Below are positions 42,590 through 49,290 of a stretch of 49,290 nucleotides of DNA, piece after piece (positions within the stretch are counted from its first letter, which is position 1; the number at the start of each line of letters is the position of its first letter). The DNA lies in contig JBMGUZ010000015.1 of assembly GCA_051530055.1 (NCBI GenBank), positions 1 to 49,290 on the forward strand, read 5' to 3'. The translations under genes were made by a program, and so were the position numbers. The notes below the pieces were generated by a model, which searched no databases, was not told the origin of the DNA, and saw only the letters and a list, made by a program, of their open reading frames with translations. The stretch comes from Neoechinorhynchus agilis. Taxonomy: Eukaryota > Acanthocephala.

Positions 42590-45500
42590 AAAAATTATCA
42601 AGGTTGTCCCCGATTTCGCCTCCTGTTCGGTATTCACCCCATCCGAAAGTTCTGCGAATCATTGTTTCGGATTGGCTTGTCTCACAATTTCGTCTCTTGT
42701 TATGTTTTCGACCTTTTTGTTACTTCCATTAAATTCTGAAGATTAAATCGGTTGACTCCGATTTATCCCTTTGTTCGTTTTTAGCACTATCTGTAATTTC
42801 TGGAAAAACTTCCGGGAATTCGGTAGCTTTACCTCCGGTTGTCTAATAATTTTGTCTCTGATTCGGTTTTCGCACTTTTTACAACTTCCTTTAAATTCTC
42901 TAGATTAAATTTCGATTGACCCCGATTTCTCCCACTATCTGTAATTTATCGAAAAACCATATGAATTCTACAGCTTTAGCTAAGGTTGTCGCACAATTTT
43001 GCCTCTCGTTCAGTTTTAGCACTTTTTGTAACTTCCCTTAAATTCTCAGGAATAAACTTCGGTTGACTCCGATTTCTCCCTTTGTTCGGTTTTAGCACTA
43101 TCTGTAATTTCTGGAAAAACCTCGGGGATTCGGTAGCTTTAGCCCCGGTTATCTAATAATTTCGTCTCTGATTCGGTTTTCGCACTTTTTACAACTTCCT
43201 TTAAATTCTGATGATTAAACTTCGATTGACTCCGATTTCTCCTTTGTTCGGTTTTAGCACTATTTGTAATTTCTGGAAAAACCATAGGAATTCTGTAGCT
43301 TTAGCTAAGGTTCTCTAACAATTTCGTCTCTTGTTCAGTTTTAGCACTATTTATAACTACCCCTAAATTCTGATGATTAAACTTCGATTGACTCCGATTT
43401 CTCCCTTGTTCGGTTTTAGCACTATTTGTAATTTCTGGAAAAACCTTAGCAATTCTGTAGCTTTAGCTAAGGTTCTCTAACAATTTCGTCTCTTGTTCAG
43501 TTTTCGCACTATTTATAACGACCCCTAAATTCTGATGATTAAACTTCGATTGACTCCGATTTCTCCCTTTGTTCGGTTTTAGCACTATTTGTAATTTCTG
43601 GAAAAACCTTAGGAATTCTGTAGATTTAGCTAAGGTTCTCTAACAATTTCGTCTCTTGTTCAGTTTTCGCACTATTTATAACGACCCCTAAATTCTGATG
43701 ATTAAACTTCGATTGACTCCGATTTCTCCCTTTGTTCGGTTTTAGCACTATTTGTAATTTCTGGAAAAACCATAGGAATTCTGTAGCTTTAGCTAAGGTT
43801 CTCTAACAATTTCGTCTCTTGTTCAGTTTTAGCACTATTTATAACTACCCCTAAATTCTGATGATTAAACTTCGATTGACTCCGATTTCTCCCTTTGTTC
43901 GGTTTTAGCACTATTTGTAATTTCTGGAAAAACCTTAGGAATTCTGTAGCATTAGCTAAGGTTCTCTAACAAATTCGTCTCTTGTTCAGTTTTCGCACTA
44001 TTTATAACTACCCCTAAATTCTGATGATTAAACTTCGATTGACTCCGATTTCTCCCTTTGTTCGGTTTTAGCACTATTTGTAATTTCTGGAAAAACCTTA
44101 GGAATTCTGTAGATTTAGCAAAGGTTCTCTAACAATTTCGTCTCTTGTTCAGTTTTCGCACTATTTATAACTACCCCTAAATTCTGATGATTAAACTTCG
44201 ATTGACTCCGATTTCTCCCTTGTTCGGTTTTAGCACTATTTGTAATTTCTGGAAAAACCTTAGCAATTCTGTAGCTTTAGCTAAGGTTCTCTAACAATTT
44301 CGTCTCTTGTTCAGTTTTCGCACTATTTATAACTACCCCTAAATTCTGATGATTAAACTTCGATTGATTCCGATTTCTCCCTATGTTCGGTTTTAGCACT
44401 ATTTGTAATTTCTGGAAAAACCTTAGGAATTCTGTAGATTTAGCTAAGGTTCTCTAACAATTTCGTCTCTTATTCAGTTTTCGCACTATTTATAACTACC
44501 CCTAAATTCTGATGATTAAACTTCGATTGACTCCGATTTCTCCCTTTGTTCGGTTTTAGCACTATTTGTAATTTCTGGAAAAACCTTAGGAATTCTGTAG
44601 CTTTAGCCCCGGTTATCTAACAATTTCGTCTCTTATTCAGTTTTCGCGCCTTTTACAACTTCCTTTAAATTCTCAAGATTAAACTTCGATTAACTCCGAT
44701 TTCTCCCTTTGTTCGGTTTTAGCATTATCTGTAATTTCTGGAAAAACTTCTAGGAATTCGGTAGTTTTATCTTCGGTTTTCTAACAATTTCGTCTCTTAT
44801 TCAATTTTCGCGCTATTTACAACTTCCTTTAAATTCTGATGATTAAACTTCGATTGACTCCGATTTCTCCCTTTGTTCGGTTTTAGCATTATCTGTAATT
44901 TCTGGAATAACTTCTAATAATTCTTTAGCTTTAGCTATGGTTTTCTAACAATTTCGTCTCTTATTCAATTTTCGCGCTATTTACAACTTCCTTTAAATTC
45001 TGATGATTAAACTTCGATTGACTCCGATTTCTCCCTTTGTTCGGTTTTAGCATTATCTGTAATTTCTGGAATAACTTCTAATAATTCTTTAGCTTTAGCT
45101 ATGGTTTTCTAACAATTTCGTCTCTTATTCAATTTTCGCGCTATTTACAACTTCCTTTAAATTCTGATGATTAAACTTCGATTGACTCCGATTTCTCCCT
45201 TTGTTCGGTTTTAGCACTATTTGTAATTTCTGGAAAAACCTTAGGAATTCTGTAGATTTAGCAAAGGTTCTCAAACAATTTCGTCTCTTGTTCAGTTTTC
45301 GCACTATTTATAACTACCCCTAAATTCCGATGATTAAACTTCGATTGACTCCGATTTCTCCCTTTGTTCGGTTTTAGCACTATTTTTAATTTCTGGAAAA
45401 ACCTGGAATTCTGTAGATTTAGTTAAGGTTCTCTAACAATTTCGTCTCTTGTTCAGTTTTCGCACTATTTATAACTACCCCTAAATTCTGATGATTAAAC

Positions 45501-48500
45501 TTCGATTGACTCCGATTTCTCCCTTTGTTCGGTTTTAGCACTATTTGTAATTTCTGGAAAAACCTTAGGAATTCTGTAGATTTAGCTAAGGTTCTCTAAC
45601 AATTTCGTCTCTTGTTCAGTTTTCGCACTATTTATAACTACCCCTAAATTCTGATGATTAAACTTCGATTGACTCCGATTTCTCCCTTTGTTCGGTTTTG
45701 GCACTATTTGTAATTTCTGGAAAAACCTTAGGAATTCTGTAGATTTAGCTAAGGTTCTCTAACAATTTCGTCTCTTGTTCAGTTTTCGCACTATTTATAA
45801 CTACCCCTAAATTCTGATGATTAAACTTCGATTGGCTCCGATTTCTAACTTTGTTCGGTTTTAGCACTATTTGTAATTTCTGGAAAAACCTTAGGAATTC
45901 TGTAGATTTAGCTAAGGTTCTCTAACAATTTCGTCTCTTGTTCAGTTTTCGCACTATTTATAACTACCCCTAAATTCTGATGATTAGCTTCGATTGGCTC
46001 CGATTTCTAACTTTGTTCGGTTTTACACTATTTGTAATTTCTGGAAAAACCTTAGGAATTCTGTAGATTTAGCTAAGGTTCTCCTTTATTTCGTCTCTTG
46101 TTCAGTTTTCACTATTTATAACTACCCTAAATTCTGATGATTAAACTTCGATTGACTCCGATTTCTCCCTTTGTTCGGTTTTAGCACTATTTTTAATTTC
46201 TGGAAAAACCTTAGGAATTCTGTAGATTTAGCTAAGGTTCTCTAACAATTTCGTCTCTTGTTCAGTTTTCGCACTATTTATAACTACCCCTAAATTCTGA
46301 TGATTAAACTTCGATTGACTCCGATTTCTCCCTTTGTTCGGTTTTAGCACTATTTATAATTTCTGGAAAAACCTTAGGAATTCTGTAGATTTAGCTAAGG
46401 TTCTCTAACAATTTCGTCTCTTGTTCAGTTTTCGCACTATTTATAACTACCCCTAAATTCTGATGATTAAACTTCGATTGACTCCGATTTCTCCCTTTGT
46501 TCGGTTTTAGCACTATTTGTAATTTCTGGAAAAACCTTAGGAATTCTGTAGCATTAGCTAAGATTCTCCTACAATTTCGTCTCTTGTTCAGTTTTCGCAC
46601 TATTTATAACTACCCCTAAATTCTGATGATTAAACTTCGATTGATTCCGATTTCTCCCTTTGTTCGGTTTTAGCACTATTTGTAATTTCATGAAAAACCT
46701 TAGGAATTCTGTAGATTTAGCTAAGGTTCTCTAACAATTTCGTCTCTTGTTCAGTTTTCGCACTATTTATAACTACCCTAAATTCTGATGATTAAACTTC
46801 GATTGTCCGATTTCTCCCTTTGTTCGGTTTTAGCACTATTTGTAATTTCTGGAAAAACCTTAGGAATTCTGTAGATTTAGCAAAGGTTCTCAAACAATTT
46901 CGTCTCTTGTTCAGTTTTCGCACTATTTATAACTACCCCTAAATTCTGATGATTAAACTTCGATTGGCTCCGATTTCTCCCTTTGTTCGGTTTTAGCACT
47001 ATTTGTAATTTCTGGAAAAACCTTAGGAATTCTGTAGATTTAGCCAAGGTTCTCTAACAATTTCGTCTCTTGTTCAGTTTTCGCACTATTTATAACTACC
47101 CCTAAATTCTGATGATTAAACTTCGATTGGCTCCGATTTCTCCCTTTGTTCGGTTTTAGCACTATTTGTAATTTCTGGAAAAACCTTAGGAATTCTGTAG
47201 ATTTAGCTAAGGTTCTCTATCAATTTCGTCTCTTGTTCAGTTTTCGCACTATTTATAACTACCCCTAAATTCTGATGATTAAACTTCGATTGACTCCGAT
47301 TTCTCCCTTTGTTCGGTTTTAGCACTATTTGTAATTTCTGGAAAAACCTTAGGAATTCTGTAGCTTTAGCTAAGATTCTCTAACAATTTCGTCTCTTGTT
47401 CAGTTTTCGCACTATTTATAACTACCCCTAAATTCTGATGATTAAACTTCGATTGACTCCGATTTCTCCCTTTGTTCGGTTTTAGCACTATTTGTAATTT
47501 CTGGAAAAATCTTAGGAATTCTGTAGATTTAGCTAAGGTTCTCTAACAAATTCGTCTCTTGTTCAGTTTTCGCACTATTTATAACTACCCCTAAATTCTG
47601 ATGATTAAACTTCGATTGGCTCCGATTTCTCCCTTTGTTCGGTTTTAGCACTATTTGTAATTTCTGGAAAAACCTTAGCAATTCTGTAGCTTTAGCTAAG
47701 GTTCTCTAACAATTTCGTCTCTTGTTCAGTTTTCGCACTATTTATAACTACCCCTAAATTCTGATGATTAAACTTCGATTGGCTCCGATTTCTCCCTTTG
47801 TTCGGTTTTAGCACTATTTGTAATTTCTGGAAAAACCTTGAGAATTCTGTAGATTTAGCTAGGTTCTCTAACAATTTCGTCTCTTGTTCAGTTTTCGCAC
47901 TATTTATAACTACCCCTAAATTCTGATGATTAAACTTCGATTGACTCCGATTTCTCCCTTTGTTCGGTTTAGCACTATTTGTAATTTCTGGAAAAACCTT
48001 AGGAATTCTGTTTCTGTAGATTTAGCTAAGGTTCTCTAACAATTTCGTCTCTTGTTCAGTTTTCGCACTATTTATAACTACCCCTAAATTCTGATGATTA
48101 AACTTCGATTGACTCCGATTTCTCCCTTTGTTCGGTTTTAGCACTATTTGTAATTTCTGGAAAAACCTTAGGAATTCTGTAGATTTAGCTAAGGTTCTCT
48201 AACAATTTCGTCTCTTGTTCAGTTTTCGCACTATTTATAACTACCCCTAAATTCTGATGATTAAACTTCGATTGACTCCGATTTCTCCCTTTGTTCGGTT
48301 TTAGCACTATTTGTAATTTCTGGAAAAACCTTAGGAATTCTGTAGATTTAGCTAAGGTTCTCTAACAATTTCGTCTCTTGTTCAGTTTTCGCACTATTTA
48401 TAACTACCCCTAAATTCTGATGATTAAACTTCGATTGACTCCGATTTCTCCCTTTGTTCGGTTTTAGCACTATTTGTAATTTCTGGAAAAACCTTAGGAA

Positions 48501-49290
48501 TTCTGTAGATTTAGCTAAGGTTCTCTAACAATTTCGTCTCTTGTTCAGTTTTCGCACTATTTATAACTACCCCTAAATTCTGATGATTAAACTTCGATTG
48601 ACTCCGATTTCTCCCTTTGTTCGGTTTTAGCACTATTTGTAATTTCTGGAAAAACCTTAGGAATTCTGTAGATTTAGCTAAGGTTCTCTAACAATTTCGT
48701 CTCTTGTTCAGTTTTCGCACTATTTATAACTACCCCTAAATTCTGATGATTAAACTTCGATTGACTCCGATTTCTCCCTTTGTTCGGTTTTAGCACTATT
48801 TGTAATTTCTGGAAAAACCTTAGGAATTCTGTAGATTTAGCTAAGGTTCTCTAACAATTTCGTCTCTTGTTCAGTTTTCGCACTATTTATAACTACCCCT
48901 AAATTCTGATGATTAAACTTCGATTGACTCCGATTTCTCCCTTTGTTCGGTTTTAGCACTATTTGTAATTTCTGGAAAAACCTTAGGAATTCTGTAGATT
49001 TAGCTAAGGTTCTCTAACAATTTCGTCTCTTGTTCAGTTTTCGCACTATTTATAACTACCCCTAAATTCTGATGATTAAACTTCGATTGACTCCGATTTC
49101 TCCCTTTGTTCGGTTTTAGCACTATTTGTAATTTCTGGAAAAACCTTAGGAATTCTGTAGATTTAGCTAAGGTTCTCTAACAATTTCGTCTCTTGTTCAG
49201 TTTTCGCACTATTTATAACTACCCCTAAATTCTGATGATTAAACTTCGATTGACTCCGATTTCTCCCTTTGTTCGGTTTTAGCACTATTT
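42590..49290. repeat. Tandem satellite, ~162-bp unit, about 41 copies, runs off the window
   Basis: The phrase GATTAAACTTCGATTGACTC recurs every ~162 bp (for example 48913 and 49075). Each unit is a dimer of related ~76- and ~86-bp halves: TCTCTTGTTCAGTTTTCGCA with CTATTTATAACT, and TCCCTTTGTTCGGTTTTAGC with ACTATTTGTAATTTC. Copies near the left edge (42600-43200) and in a block at 44600-45200 are divergent, while those after ~48000 are almost identical. No genes are seen; the two ~60-70-codon minus-strand frames are satellite translations. Confidence 0.96.

Noticed and set aside
46391-47874. Two 60-69-codon minus-strand ORFs
   Set aside because: Both are the same frame through the ~162-bp satellite.

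Overview
The window is eukaryotic and very probably from an invertebrate animal. It is AT-rich and carries spliced host genes for Ku70, adenylate kinase 6 (AK6) and a nuclear lamin, animal-type non-LTR and Penelope-like retroelement fragments, and three unrelated satellite families. The sequence does not let me name the taxon.

Layout. (i) About 1-3020 is a tandem satellite with a ~250-bp unit. (ii) About 3020-10570 (arm A, minus strand) and about 26605-34200 (arm B, plus strand) are near-identical inverted copies of one ~7.5-kb block. Read outward from the centre, each arm holds satellite, a promoter with two CCAAT boxes, an intronless 540-codon gene whose N-terminus resembles the Mago-binding motif of PYM/WIBG, a spliced gene with a three-fold helical repeat, a 128-codon ORF, two LINE fragments, and satellite again. 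(iii) The ~16-kb centre of this palindrome is single copy: Ku70 (11572-14344), a small foldback element, broken non-LTR retroelement pieces, an intronless lamin with a shortened tail (18431-19816), more retroelement pieces, AK6 (minus, 23220-21720), and a ~207-bp satellite (23770-26480). (iv) Outside arm B lie satellite, a third, truncated block copy (C, 35270-37808) with an intact PYM-like gene, two Penelope-like fossils, a duplicated scrap of the AK6 3' end, and a decayed fourth copy (D). (v) From about 42590 to the end is a ~162-bp satellite.

Most interesting: a multicopy PYM-like family sits in a large palindrome, edged by satellite, with mosaic sequence differences and a patchwork pseudogene. 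Separately, AK6 is split by an 862-nt segment with no usable GT-AG sites but with short inverted ends and a 6-bp direct repeat. Removing it restores a gap-free match to AK6. Ku70 also has one junction whose only frame-keeping solution is GA-AG. These may be non-conventional, insertion-derived introns. A hammerhead-like core (CTGANGA, 5-bp stem, 6-nt loop, GAAA) recurs near Penelope-like remains.

All similarity statements come from reading translations by eye; no database search was run.
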